Shown: piece by piece, positions 1-9,800 of the stretch
How positions within the stretch are numbered: position 1 is the first letter of the stretch
Layout: each line of letters opens with the position of its first letter
NCBI RefSeq assembly: GCF_900299535.1
Contig: NZ_OMKE01000017.1
Location: 1 to 64,000, forward strand
Length of the DNA stretch: 64,000 nt
Reading direction: 5' to 3'
From: Aquimarina aquimarini
GTDB taxonomy: Bacteria > Bacteroidota > Bacteroidia > Flavobacteriales > Flavobacteriaceae
Notes under the pieces: generated by a model
Seen by the model: only the letters and a program-made list of their open reading frames with translations
The model's database searches: none
Told to the model about the DNA's origin: nothing
Made by a program: the position numbers and the translations under genes

Positions 1-85
1 AACTACAATCCAACATAGTGTAAGTTTTGTGATCGATTTCTAATTTGGCTTTAAAAGACATTTGGTGTTAAAATTTTGGTTAATA

Positions 86-364
86 CTATACATAGAACTT
101 GTTTTTGATATCCCTATATATATTTTGTTTTATAAACAATAGTATATAAGCTATTACCAAAAGTGTGACCAATAAACATTCAGGGTAGGAAAAAATGATA
201 TTGATACTATAGAACTCATCCTTACTTTTTGTTTTTAAAATACGATACTCAAAAAAAACAAAAAATAGTATAATTTTGAATACCAATGTAATTATCTTGG
301 TAATAAAGACCAATAAATCAGGTAGTTTTTCGATAAAACACTGTTTTATATAGGCAAAAAACAC
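86..364 (-). CDS. Possible small membrane protein, unknown
   Basis: A 92-codon frame opening with GTG and ending in TAG. The product has two hydrophobic stretches (about residues 14-40 and 62-80) separated by a short charged linker, so it would be a small two-span inner-membrane protein. No family is recognised. It lies downstream of the O-acyltransferase gene on the same strand, separated by about 130 bases that hold a degenerate tandem repeat. The frame could be a chance product of AT-rich sequence; the lack of an ATG start and of a clear ribosome binding site lowers confidence. Confidence 0.35.
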   Translation of the reverse strand: MFFAYIKQCFIEKLPDLLVFITKIITLVFKIILFFVFFEYRILKTKSKDEFYSINIIFSYPECLLVTLLVIAYILLFIKQNIYRDIKNKFYV

Positions 365-405
365 GTATTATAATACCGTGACCTATTTGCCTTACAGGCT
401 TATCA

Positions 406-478
406 TTTTTGGTATTTCAAAGATATTTTTAGATTCAAATAATAACCTTTTTGGTGCTTCAAAGATACTTTTAGGTTC
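406..478 (-). repeat. Degenerate 42-base tandem repeat in frame after the acyltransferase stop
   Basis: Two copies (406-436 and 448-478) match at 27 of 31 positions and are spaced 42 bases, exactly 14 codons. On the minus strand they continue the reading frame of the upstream acyltransferase beyond its TAG (497-499), open until a TAA at 392-394. Translated, both copies read E-x-K-x-I-F-E-x-P-K. The three codon differences between copies are all amino-acid changing, so the frame may simply be fortuitous. Confidence 0.6.
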
Positions 479-496
479 TTTTTGACAATTTCTTTT

Positions 497-2155
497 CTAA
501 AACTGAAAATAAATAAATGGCTGAAAATCTGCCGCATAGGTTTGATAGCATAGTATTGCTACTACCATTGCTACGAGCGCCTTGATTACTATATTACTTT
601 TTACAAATACGTTTTCTGCCCAGTCCTTAGTACGATATGGCAACCAGTGTGTAATATACCCCAATGCCATTACTATAAAAACAATACGATACTCCCACAA
701 TACGGCAAGGGCATTCTGCCAATCCATATTGGTTATCACTTGTTGATAAAAACGATTGATATGATCCATACTATTTCCTCTAAAATAGATACGGGTAAAG
801 GTTATAAAAAGAAATGTCAAAGTGATTTTCCATAACAATGCATACCATTTTGTAGAGCTTTCATAGGGGCTGACTTTACGCCAATATTTATAAGCTACTA
901 CCCCCAAACCATTTAATCCGCCCCAGATCACAAATTTCCATGAAGCTCCGTGCCATAGCCCACCGATAAGCATGGTAATCATAATATTTACGTTTCTATT
1001 AAAATGCCATGCCAGTTTTGATGAAAAGAGTGTCATAATCAAAAAACCACCTACAACAGCCGCTGCCACCAACGCAATAGAATAGTCTGATACGGCAAAG
1101 ACACCCAAAAAAGTAAATAGTAATACAAAGGCATAAGAGAAGATGCTTCCGCTACGATTACCTCCTATAGGAATATATAAGTAATCTTTGAGCCAGCTTG
1201 ATAATGAGATATGCCATCTCCTCCAGAAATCACCACAATGAATTGCCTTGTATGGGGAGTTGAAATTAACGGGGAGTTTGTACCCCATAAGCATTGCCAA
1301 CCCTATGGCAATATCAGTATATCCAGAGAAATCGCCATAAATCTGTAACGAATATCCAAACATTGCCATGATATTGGTAAAACCAGAGAACATCTCGGGC
1401 ACATCAAATACCCGATCCATAAAATTTGCCGCAATATAATCTGCAAACAACATTTTTTTGATCAGCCCTTTAAGAATCATAAAAGTAGCTCTCCCAAACT
1501 CTTCTTGGGTTATGGTTATTTTTTTTCTGATCTGTGGCACAAAATCTGATGCTCGCACTATAGGCCCTGCTACTAATTGAGGAAAGAAACTTACAAAAAA
1601 TCCAAAATCAATAATCGAATTGAGGGGCTTGATCTGTTTTCTGTATATATCAACACTATAACTAATCGTCTGGAAGGTATAAAAGGATATCCCTACCGGA
1701 AGAATTATTTTATCTACCGTAAAATAATCTGTTGTTGCCCATGTATTTGCCCATTGTGCTAGATAGTTTATAACCTCATAGTCTGTTTGAAACAGGTAGT
1801 TATATGAATCTGCAAAAAAATAGGCATATTTAAAATAGCACAGTGTACTCAGGTTGATGATCACACTGATTGCTACCAATATCTTTTGCAATATTACCGA
1901 TCTACTTTTATAGATGGCTTTGCCCAAAAAGAAATCATTGACGGTACTAAATAATAAGATACCTATAAAAAATCCACTGGTTTTATAATAAAAAAGTAAA
2001 CTGATTGCGAAAAGATAAGCGCTTCGCAAATTTTTATTACTATATACTATTGCATAGATAAAATATACTACTGCAAAAAATATCCAGAAGTTTGCCTGTG
2101 TAAAAATTAAGGGGAATTCTTCTGAAAAAGAAAATATGTCTATAAGTCTATTCAT
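497..2155 (-). CDS. MBOAT family O-acyltransferase (AlgI/DltB-like)
   Basis: Membrane-bound O-acyltransferase of 552 residues, close to the usual AlgI length. It has many transmembrane spans, the family block FWRRWHISLSSWLKDYLYIP around residues 305-325, and the conserved histidine of GLWHGASW (H402). Family members pass an acyl (usually acetyl) group across the inner membrane to periplasmic glycan O-acetylation partners. The ATG overlaps the stop of the upstream SGNH gene (ATGA at 2152-2155), implying translational coupling. The two upstream SGNH-type proteins are the likely periplasmic transferases, so the locus probably O-acylates an exported polysaccharide. The substrate cannot be told from sequence. 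The frame stays open for 34 codons after the TAG. Confidence 0.93.
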   Translation of the reverse strand: MNRLIDIFSFSEEFPLIFTQANFWIFFAVVYFIYAIVYSNKNLRSAYLFAISLLFYYKTSGFFIGILLFSTVNDFFLGKAIYKSRSVILQKILVAISVIINLSTLCYFKYAYFFADSYNYLFQTDYEVINYLAQWANTWATTDYFTVDKIILPVGISFYTFQTISYSVDIYRKQIKPLNSIIDFGFFVSFFPQLVAGPIVRASDFVPQIRKKITITQEEFGRATFMILKGLIKKMLFADYIAANFMDRVFDVPEMFSGFTNIMAMFGYSLQIYGDFSGYTDIAIGLAMLMGYKLPVNFNSPYKAIHCGDFWRRWHISLSSWLKDYLYIPIGGNRSGSIFSYAFVLLFTFLGVFAVSDYSIALVAAAVVGGFLIMTLFSSKLAWHFNRNVNIMITMLIGGLWHGASWKFVIWGGLNGLGVVAYKYWRKVSPYESSTKWYALLWKITLTFLFITFTRIYFRGNSMDHINRFYQQVITNMDWQNALAVLWEYRIVFIVMALGYITHWLPYRTKDWAENVFVKSNIVIKALVAMVVAILCYQTYAADFQPFIYFQF

Positions 2156-3429
2156 TTAATAATCTGGCTCAAAACAGTGTTATACTCCAATTGCATTTCT
2201 TTTTCCCAGGAATGTGCTAATGCTTGTAGTAGTAGGTCTGCTTTTATTCTATATCCCGCTACCGTAAAATGAATACGGTCTCGAGGCATTAATTTATTTG
2301 TATACCAACTTTGTGAGGAATTGAATCCTCCCATAATTTCATAAAAATCCCAAATCGCCATTTTTTGTTCTTTTGCTACTTCATAAATTACTTTTTGAGC
2401 TATACGGGTTCTGGGATTAGGAATTTTTCTTTTATAATAGGAATCATTGGGTACGGTAAGCAGTACAGCGCAATCAGGATTTGCTTTTTGAATTGTTTTG
2501 ATCAACTCTGTATAGTATGCCTTATACTTTGCTGGATCAAAATCTGGGTGATAAGCATCATTGGTACCAATGGATACAATAAATAAATCAGGTTTATAGA
2601 GCATCAATTGCTCTTCAAAATATCGGCATCGTTTATAGAACCCAAAACTCCCCCCGTTTACCCCTATAGAAGTGTATTGTATCCCGCTATTATCATTCAT
2701 AAGCTCTATCCCCATCATCAGGAATTCTGCATTCTGTGCTCCTTTTACTTTACGCACACAAAACTCGATCTCTTCAACCGTTTTATTAAAGGTATATTCT
2801 ACAAAATGTGCTTGTTTGTTTTCTGCTACTGCAGTGACAAGGCTATCTTGTTTAAAAGATATTTCATAATCTGTGGTCCAGTTATCATAAAAAATTCTGA
2901 TTTTATTAAAATCATACATTTTTTCGTGGTAGTTATTACCGTTGGCTTTTATTTTTATATTGGAAACACTATCCTTGAAAACAGCAGTGACTCCTGATAA
3001 TCCCCAAGCTATACTATCTCTATTGACCGAGCATCGATACCCACGCCATACTCCATCATATTTTACTCTGTAATTACCAGGGTTATTGGTTTTTGCAATA
3101 CTATACGGGTATATAAATCCACGTTGTCCTTTTGCTTCTGGATTCATCATTTGCAGGTATGATCGTAATCGATTTGAATAGATATCTGCCTGAATGTGTG
3201 ATCCACCGATATGAAAAATGTGTACATTCTCTTTTTTGCCATTGGCAATAGCATCTAGTTTTTGATATAGTTTTTTGAAAGCTGGAGAGTTTTCTGCCAT
3301 CTTGATTGTATTGGCTTTCCAGTTTATAAAAGTATATTTATTCTTTAATGTATCTATAGTATAGGTCTGTGCTATGGCTGGTAGTACCAGTAGCCATAGT
3401 AAAAAAAATAATTGTCTACGTTTCTTCAT
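2152..3429 (-). CDS. Secreted SGNH/GDSL hydrolase-like protein (O-acyltransferase partner)
   Basis: A 425-residue exported protein with a lysine/arginine-rich n-region and signal peptide (MKKRRQ..., cleavage likely after AIAQ, about residue 21). SGNH blocks are visible: block I HIGGSHIQAD with S77, block III IGTNDAY, and block V DRIHF with D384 and H387. SGNH enzymes are esterases or acetyl transferases; next to an MBOAT protein a periplasmic glycan O-acetyltransferase or esterase role is likely. An upstream in-frame ATG at 3453 adds eight residues, but the 3429 start gives a better signal peptide and still overlaps the upstream gene by 14 bases. The stop overlaps the acyltransferase start. 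Confidence 0.85.
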   Translation of the reverse strand: MKKRRQLFFLLWLLVLPAIAQTYTIDTLKNKYTFINWKANTIKMAENSPAFKKLYQKLDAIANGKKENVHIFHIGGSHIQADIYSNRLRSYLQMMNPEAKGQRGFIYPYSIAKTNNPGNYRVKYDGVWRGYRCSVNRDSIAWGLSGVTAVFKDSVSNIKIKANGNNYHEKMYDFNKIRIFYDNWTTDYEISFKQDSLVTAVAENKQAHFVEYTFNKTVEEIEFCVRKVKGAQNAEFLMMGIELMNDNSGIQYTSIGVNGGSFGFYKRCRYFEEQLMLYKPDLFIVSIGTNDAYHPDFDPAKYKAYYTELIKTIQKANPDCAVLLTVPNDSYYKRKIPNPRTRIAQKVIYEVAKEQKMAIWDFYEIMGGFNSSQSWYTNKLMPRDRIHFTVAGYRIKADLLLQALAHSWEKEMQLEYNTVLSQIIK

Positions 3430-4927
3430 TGGTTTTAGGTTCTTTGAGGTCAAGGTATAGGGCTGTAAAAAATAGTTCAGATATTATTTTGGTTCCTTTC
3501 CAGGTAAAATGCATATAATCTTTGGCGGTGAGTTTTTCATCTACCCATAATGCCATTGCTCCTTTTCCTCCCATAGCCTTATACATGCTCCAGTAAGCAA
3601 CATTATTCTCTAGGCAGGTTTCCATTAATTTAGTATCTAAATAAGGTAACAGAGGATAGGTTTCCATTTTTCCGTTTACGGGTTGGCACATATCTGTAGG
3701 GCCAATAAATATAAAACTGGTATTTTTTGCACGTCTTCGTATCCAATTTGCTTGATTCACAACTCTCTTTGCATACTTCTCAACATCTGTAGAGTCTTTG
3801 AGGTAAGGCATCGTATTACCCCCGTATTGCATAATAACAATCTTGGGTTTTAGTTGTCTTGCCATTCGGCTATAGGTTCCTGCATTGGAACTGGCAAATA
3901 TAGTTCCTGATGCACCTCTCATAGCAATATTATCTATTTGCACTCCAGAAGGGGCATCTAGTGTTAATCCATAAAAATCTGCACTTATCTTACCTTCCAC
4001 CTCTATTTTGAGATTGGTAGGAGTCGTACTTGTTCTTATTTTATATTGATGATATTTTCCGTCTGTTATCAAGCTATCTTGTTGTATCAATACTCCATCA
4101 TTGTACACCGTTATTTTTATAGGAGTATTACAATTACCGTAATGCAATCCTATATTGGTAAACCTTCTAAATTTTGCATACGCTTTTGTAGATTTACCTA
4201 TGGTTACCGATGCTTTTACTACTGGCAATACACTCATAGCCGTACTATCTGGCTGTTCTGTTTGGTATGCTGTAAATCGTGAAACAGAGAGGTATGCCCC
4301 ATATTTTCTATGAGAAAACTTTTTTTGAGTAGGATCAAAGTAAGCATATCGTTGCCAATTCTCGCTGGGAGTTATTATTGCACTTATCTGGTTATAGACT
4401 GGTAATACAGGTAAAAAACCTGGTCCCCCGCCACCATACATAAGCTGTAGCCTATTGCGTAAATACCCAGTGATACGGTCTCCTTCTATTTGAGAGTCTC
4501 CATAATGTAAAATTCTACATGATCTTGATGCTAGTTTTGTTCTTAGCTCATTTGCAAAATCAGGGGAATTCTCAGGGTATTTGATTCGTACAAGTCGGGT
4601 AGTATCTATTTTAGAAAAATCAGGTAATTGAGTAATTTTATCTGTAACAACGGTATCGCTTTTATTGTCTGTAGTTTCTATATCAAGAGGGGTTACAATC
4701 TGAGTAACTTCTAGAACGTCTTGGCGGGTTAGAGTAGTATCTTTCTTTAATCCCAAAAAGGTAGCATATGTTGGATATTTGAGTGATACGTCTTGATAAT
4801 AAAATCCATCATCTTGTGTTTGAGCATTCTCAGTTTTTCCTTGCTCACTCAAAAACATAAGTCCAAATAATCCTCCTAGTATAAATAGGATAAATAATGA
4901 TATATAAATAGGTCTAATTCTCAACAA
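3416..4927 (-). CDS. Membrane-anchored SGNH hydrolase-like protein
   Basis: 503 residues with an uncleaved-looking N-terminal hydrophobic segment (about residues 7-26), so it is probably anchored in the inner membrane facing the periplasm. SGNH features: HYGDSQIEGD with S145, and a C-terminal DYMHF with D470 and H473. The block III position reads QYGGNT instead of the usual GxND, so the oxyanion-hole asparagine is displaced or replaced. It is the first gene of a three-gene coupled set with a second SGNH protein and the MBOAT acyltransferase. In comparable alginate-type systems one SGNH-like protein transfers the acetyl group to the polymer. A role in glycan O-acylation is inferred from this context. 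Confidence 0.82.
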   Translation of the reverse strand: MLRIRPIYISLFILFILGGLFGLMFLSEQGKTENAQTQDDGFYYQDVSLKYPTYATFLGLKKDTTLTRQDVLEVTQIVTPLDIETTDNKSDTVVTDKITQLPDFSKIDTTRLVRIKYPENSPDFANELRTKLASRSCRILHYGDSQIEGDRITGYLRNRLQLMYGGGGPGFLPVLPVYNQISAIITPSENWQRYAYFDPTQKKFSHRKYGAYLSVSRFTAYQTEQPDSTAMSVLPVVKASVTIGKSTKAYAKFRRFTNIGLHYGNCNTPIKITVYNDGVLIQQDSLITDGKYHQYKIRTSTTPTNLKIEVEGKISADFYGLTLDAPSGVQIDNIAMRGASGTIFASSNAGTYSRMARQLKPKIVIMQYGGNTMPYLKDSTDVEKYAKRVVNQANWIRRRAKNTSFIFIGPTDMCQPVNGKMETYPLLPYLDTKLMETCLENNVAYWSMYKAMGGKGAMALWVDEKLTAKDYMHFTWKGTKIISELFFTALYLDLKEPKTNEET

Positions 4928-5036
4928 TTCTTTAAAATGTTAATGTATTGTAAAAATAGGAAGTTTTTACAAACTACAAAGTATATCGGTATGATGCATT
5001 AAATTTATTTTATAACATTTTTTACTTACTTTTTTT

Positions 5037-5091
5037 AAAAACAGCAAGTTGATTCTATATAGGTTTTACTTTACTCAACTTTATACTGTTT
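5037..5091 (-). terminator. Probable intrinsic terminator, imperfect hairpin
   Basis: Arms AAACAG/CTGTTT and AAGTTGA/TCAACTT pair around a long loop. Read on the minus strand the hairpin lies just after the stop of the 5096 gene and runs into a short T-tract. The loop is long, so this is tentative. Confidence 0.4.
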
Positions 5092-5095
5092 ATAC

Positions 5096-5593
5096 TTATA
5101 AATCTCCTGCTATCACTACCCACCGTTCTTTTACTTGTCTATATATTCCCCACCACCCTTCTGAATTTCTTTTATAGGGAGGCACCATTACCAAATAATC
5201 TCCTTTTTCTAGAGAAAATCCATACATATCCATTTTACCATTTTTTTGAAGTATCTCATGGTAATCTGATAATCGCATCCTCTTGAAATCATATAGAGAA
5301 TCTAATGGTCTTTCTTTATGCGTATACAAAGCGCTTTTAGAGTTTCTTGCCATCTTTTTTAATCTTTTCTTGTATTTTTTGAAGTTTACTTTGCCGTCTT
5401 TATTTATACCACCATGTAAATGCACAAAGTTTTTTACATCAAAATATGCTATATATCCCTTAATATCCCCTTTTCTCAGATCGTCTAATTGAGATCGTAC
5501 TGCATTTGTAAGCTTATCTTGATTAGTATCCTCCTGACATAAACAGAAAAACGGAAGTATTATAAAAAAAGTTGCTTTAATATTATGTTTCAT
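5096..5593 (-). CDS. Secreted hypothetical protein
   Basis: 165 residues starting at ATG 5593; a TTG one codon upstream is not preferred. The N-terminus is a signal peptide (MKHNIKATFFIILPFFCLC); the cysteines could form a lipobox, although the fit is poor. The mature part is rich in lysine and tyrosine, with a helical segment after the leader (LTNAVRSQLDDLRKGD) followed by aromatic-rich strands, reminiscent of small NTF2-like folds, but no conserved family motif is recognised. It is a single gene in front of the SGNH/MBOAT set on the same strand, with its own probable terminator. Confidence 0.7.
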   Translation of the reverse strand: MKHNIKATFFIILPFFCLCQEDTNQDKLTNAVRSQLDDLRKGDIKGYIAYFDVKNFVHLHGGINKDGKVNFKKYKKRLKKMARNSKSALYTHKERPLDSLYDFKRMRLSDYHEILQKNGKMDMYGFSLEKGDYLVMVPPYKRNSEGWWGIYRQVKERWVVIAGDL

Positions 5594-6074
5594 CAATACT
5601 TTTATTTTTTTATGATCTGGTTTTATACTCTATAAAAGTTAATACATCTTTTTTAATTAATAACATATCAAAAAATGGTTTTAAAATTTTAACATTTTAA
5701 GTTTATTAATAATTTCTGTAAATTTCTTTGATCACTTTTTTATACTACTAGTTATAATTCCTATAAAAAACAAATTAAAAGATAGAAGAATTCATCATTT
5801 TTTTAAATAAATTAAAAGGTTAATTTTCGTAAAAAAAACATGTGTACCGTTAACTATGAGTTAATTACTACAAAACCAAAACTCATCATTTTTTTTCATC
5901 TTAATTTAGTTGACAACTTAAAATAGTTTTAGTTTGTTTTTGTGATTGTATCGCTTTTTATAAAGCTACATAGTATGCAACCTAGGTCCGGAACTAAGAG
6001 CATGTACTATTGATCTCTCTCTAAAAATAAACTTTAACTCATAATTTTTACTAACTCTTTAAACTTACACAAAC
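5594..6074. other. Intergenic region between divergent secreted-protein genes
   Basis: About 480 bases of very AT-rich DNA upstream of both the 5096 gene (minus) and the 6075 metalloprotease (plus). It must hold both promoters, but no good TAnnTTTG box was found; TAGTTTGT near 5930 with TTG upstream is only a weak candidate. No open frame, RNA or convincing repeat is seen. Confidence 0.5.
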
Positions 6075-6767
6075 ATGAAAAAGACATTTTTAAAAAGTCT
6101 GTCTAAATTATTGGTACTAGCTGTACTAGGTTTTGCCACCTTATTTACTTCTTGCGAAAAAGAAGCACCGGAAACTTTTGAACAACAAGAAACTGTTCAT
6201 AAACAAACTAGAGATACGTATTTAAATATTTCTGATGAAAATCTTAGTAAAGGGTCATCATTTGCTGGGCGCCCTAATCCAGAACTAATCAGTAACCTTA
6301 CTGTATTTATAGATCAGGGGGTTCCTATGGAGTGGGTTAACCCTACAGTTAGAGCTATTAGCGAATGGAATAGTGTAAATACCATAACAATGAGAAGGGT
6401 ATTTTCTAGGGTACAAGCTGATATTATTGTAAATGCAAAAGCCGAAAGACCTTTCCTTAATAATTCTCCTGCGGGAGCTGATTTCCCTGATTTTGCCAAC
6501 GGGCCAGCTGGGGAGTTTGTTACTATCAACCTTAATTACAATAATACAAATCCTGTTCTTACACCAAACTTACGATATTATATCATGACACATGAACTTG
6601 GCCATACTCTTGGGCTTCACCATGCAGATGCTGTTCCTCGTGGTGCTAACATTGATTTCATGAAAAATAGGGTTACGGAAGCAGATGAAAATTGGGGTGG
6701 AATATCTCAACAAAATGTTAGATCAATTAATAGAATATTATTTCCTAATTTGGGTGATCCTAGATAA
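6075..6767 (+). CDS. M57-like zinc metalloprotease lipoprotein
   Basis: 230 residues. A lipoprotein signal ends at LFTSC (C27), followed by acidic residues. The catalytic zinc site HELGHTLGLHH is complete (H173, E174, H177, G180, H183), with a plausible Met-turn at DFMKN about 13 residues further on. This HExxHxxGxxH metzincin arrangement in a short secreted protein fits the M57 family of Bacteroidota. It probably acts as a cell-surface or periplasmic endopeptidase; the substrate is unknown. It is a single gene closed by a strong hairpin shared with the convergent pyruvate carboxylase gene. Confidence 0.85.
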   Translation: MKKTFLKSLSKLLVLAVLGFATLFTSCEKEAPETFEQQETVHKQTRDTYLNISDENLSKGSSFAGRPNPELISNLTVFIDQGVPMEWVNPTVRAISEWNSVNTITMRRVFSRVQADIIVNAKAERPFLNNSPAGADFPDFANGPAGEFVTINLNYNNTNPVLTPNLRYYIMTHELGHTLGLHHADAVPRGANIDFMKNRVTEADENWGGISQQNVRSINRILFPNLGDPR

Positions 6768-6795
6768 TATTTAAAATTTTAGACATAGTTAAATC

Positions 6796-6840
6796 AATGT
6801 ACGCTCTCTATCTTTTTTGAATCGAGAGCGTACATTTTTT
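6796..6840. terminator. Bidirectional intrinsic terminator
   Basis: A 13-base-pair perfect stem (arms around TGTACGCTCTC and GAGAGCGTACA) with a T-run on the plus strand. It sits between the convergent metalloprotease and pyruvate carboxylase genes. Confidence 0.85.
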
Positions 6841-6858
6841 AGTTTCTGTACTTTAATT

Positions 6859-9800
6859 CTATTTAAAGGATACTACCAAATCATCTGCATTGACCATGGT
6901 TCCAGATTTGAGAGCGATTTTCTTAACAACTGCATCTTCATTGGCTGTAATGGTGGTTTCCATCTTCATAGCTTCAATTATAAATAGAGGTTCGTTTTTC
7001 TTTACTTCTTGTCCTGTTTTTACCAATACAGAAGACAAAGACCCTTGTAAGGGGGCTCCTATTTGTTTTGAATCTGATTTATCTACCTTGACATGTGTTA
7101 CTTTCTCTACTTTGATAGAGTGGTCTTGTATTTCTACATTTCTTGTCTGTCCATTTACTTTAAAGAATATAGTTACCATACCATCCTCATGAGGTTCTCC
7201 TATAGATATCAATTCTATCAGTAATGTTTTTCCTTTATCCAATTCTATAATGATCTCTTCTCCTGGGGTCATCCCGTAGAAAAAGTTTTTGGTCGGTATA
7301 TTTGTTACATCACCATATTGTAGATGGTGGTTGTATGCTCCTGTAAAAACTTTTGGATATAACTTATACGAAAGAAAATCTGTAATATCTAATGCTCTTG
7401 CCATTCCTTTTCTGAATGTTTTTACAAAATCTTCAAATTCTGTTTCAAAATCTACAGGTTCCAGATGCGCATTGGGCCTATTGGTAAAAGGTTTTTGATC
7501 TTTGAGTATTGATTTTTGTAAGCCTTTAGGAAACTCTCCTACTGGTTGTCCTAATTCTCCCTTAAATAAACTAACTACAGATTGCGGAAATGAAATAGTT
7601 TCTCCTCGTTCTTTTACATCCTCTATCGTTAGGTCATTACTTACCAGATATTGTGCCATATCCCCTACTACTTTAGAACTTGGGGTTACTTTTACAATAT
7701 CACCAAAAAGTTGATTTACCTCACCATACATTTTGGTAATTTCATGAAAACGGTCTGCTAATCCTAGTCCTTGCGCTTGTGGTTTAAGATTAGAGTATTG
7801 TCCTCCTGGAATTTCATGTTGATACACCTCTCCTGTTCCAGCTTTTAATCCAGATTCAAAAACATAATAATACTCACGCACGGCCTCCCAATAATTAGAA
7901 TACTCATTCAACTTTGAAATATTAATTGGGTTCTCTCGTTCATGAAATTTCATCATTTCTAGTACTGCATTAAAATTGGGTTGAGCAGTTAATCCTGATA
8001 ATCCACCAATTGCTACATCTACCACATCTACTCCAGCTTCTATGGCTTTGAGATATGTTGCTGATTGTACAGAAGATGTATCATGTGTATGCAAATGAAT
8101 AGGGATATTTATTTCTGTTTTTAATGCAGAAACCAACTCATAAGCGGCATAAGGTTTTAGCAATCCTGCCATATCTTTAATTCCAAGAATATGCGCTCCT
8201 GCATTTTCTATATCTTTAGCCAATTGAATATAATATTCTAGTGTATATTTGGTTCTTTTGGGATCTAGAATATCTCCTGTATAACATAATGATCCTTCTG
8301 CCAATCCTTGAGTTTTTGTACGCACATGCTCAATACAAGGGGCAATAGATTTCATCCAGTTTAAGGAATCAAAAATTCTAAACACATCGACTCCATTCTC
8401 CCAAGATTGTTCTACAAATTTTCCTATCAAATTATCTGGATACGCTTTATACCCTACCCCGTTAGATCCACGAATCAACATTTGTAGTAATAGATTAGGC
8501 ATTGCTTTGCGTAGAGTGCGAAGTCGCTCCCAAGGGTTTTCTTTAAGAAAACGCAGGCAGACATCAAAGGTTGCTCCCCCCCAGACTTCCATACTAAAGA
8601 TTTCAGGATGGTTCTTTGCAAATCCTTCTGCTACTTTTTGCATATCATATGTACGCATTCTTGTTGCCAACAGACTTTGGTGAGCATCTCTCATAGTAGT
8701 GTCTGTATAATGTACTTTCTTCTCATTCTTAAGCCAGGTTGCAAATTTCTCTGGACCTAATTCGGTAAGTAAATCTTTGGTTCCTTTGACATAACTTGCC
8801 GTTTCATCATATTTTGGTACAACGGGTGTTACAAAAGTTTTTTCAGGATCTATTTTTTTTACATCAGGATTCCCATTAACAATAACATTACCAAGAAAAT
8901 TCGCCAGTTTGGTAGCTCGATTACGAGATTCTTTTATTGTAAATAATGATTTTGTGTTTTGAATAAAATTAACGGTTGCCTCTCCTTTTCTAAAAGTTTC
9001 GTGTTGAAGAATATTATCTAAAAATGGCATATTGGTTTTTACTCCTCGTATTCTAAACTCTGAAAGAGCTCTTCTCATTTTTCTACAAGCTCCATCTAAC
9101 GTTCTGCTATTAGCAGAGATTTTTACCAGCATCGAATCAAAAAACGGAGAAATAGTTACTCCTTGATATACACTTCCTGCGTCTAATCGTATCCCGAATC
9201 CAGAAGCACTTCTATAGGTAGTGATTGTACCATAATCAGGTTTAAAATCATTTTCAGGGTCTTCTGTTGTGATTCTACACTGTAATGCAAATCCATTTAT
9301 TTTTAAATTTTCTTGACTCTCTATTTTGATTTGTCGATCTGATAGTTTATACCCTCCTGCAATAAATACTTGTGCCTTGATTAGATCTATCCCCGTAACA
9401 ATCTCTGTTACCGTATGTTCTACCTGCACACGTGGATTTACTTCTATAAAATAAATACTCTCGTCTTCATCTACCAAAAATTCTACAGTACCAATATTAT
9501 TATAATCTACCGCTTTACAAATTTTTAATGCATACTCATATAGAGCTTGTTTAATCTTTTCTGATACTCCAAAAGAAGGAGCATATTCAATCACTTTTTG
9601 ATAACGTCTTTGTACAGAGCAATCTCGTTCAAAAAGATGTACCATATTACCATGGTGATCTGCTACAATTTGTACTTCGATATGTTTTGGGTTTTCAACA
9701 AATTTCTCTAGAAACACAGTATCATCACCAAAAGCATTTAGCGCTTCTCTACGAGACTCAGGATACGCTTTTTCTAATTCTTCTTTATTTCTAATTACTC

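Noticed and set aside
497-499. TAG as a recoded (pyrrolysine or other) codon in the acyltransferase
   Set aside because: No recoding machinery is visible, the protein already has full family length at the TAG, and TAG is used as an ordinary stop elsewhere in the window (birA, the first SGNH gene).
2608-2997. 129-residue plus-strand frame opposite the SGNH gene
   Set aside because: Antisense shadow of a gene with clear SGNH motifs.
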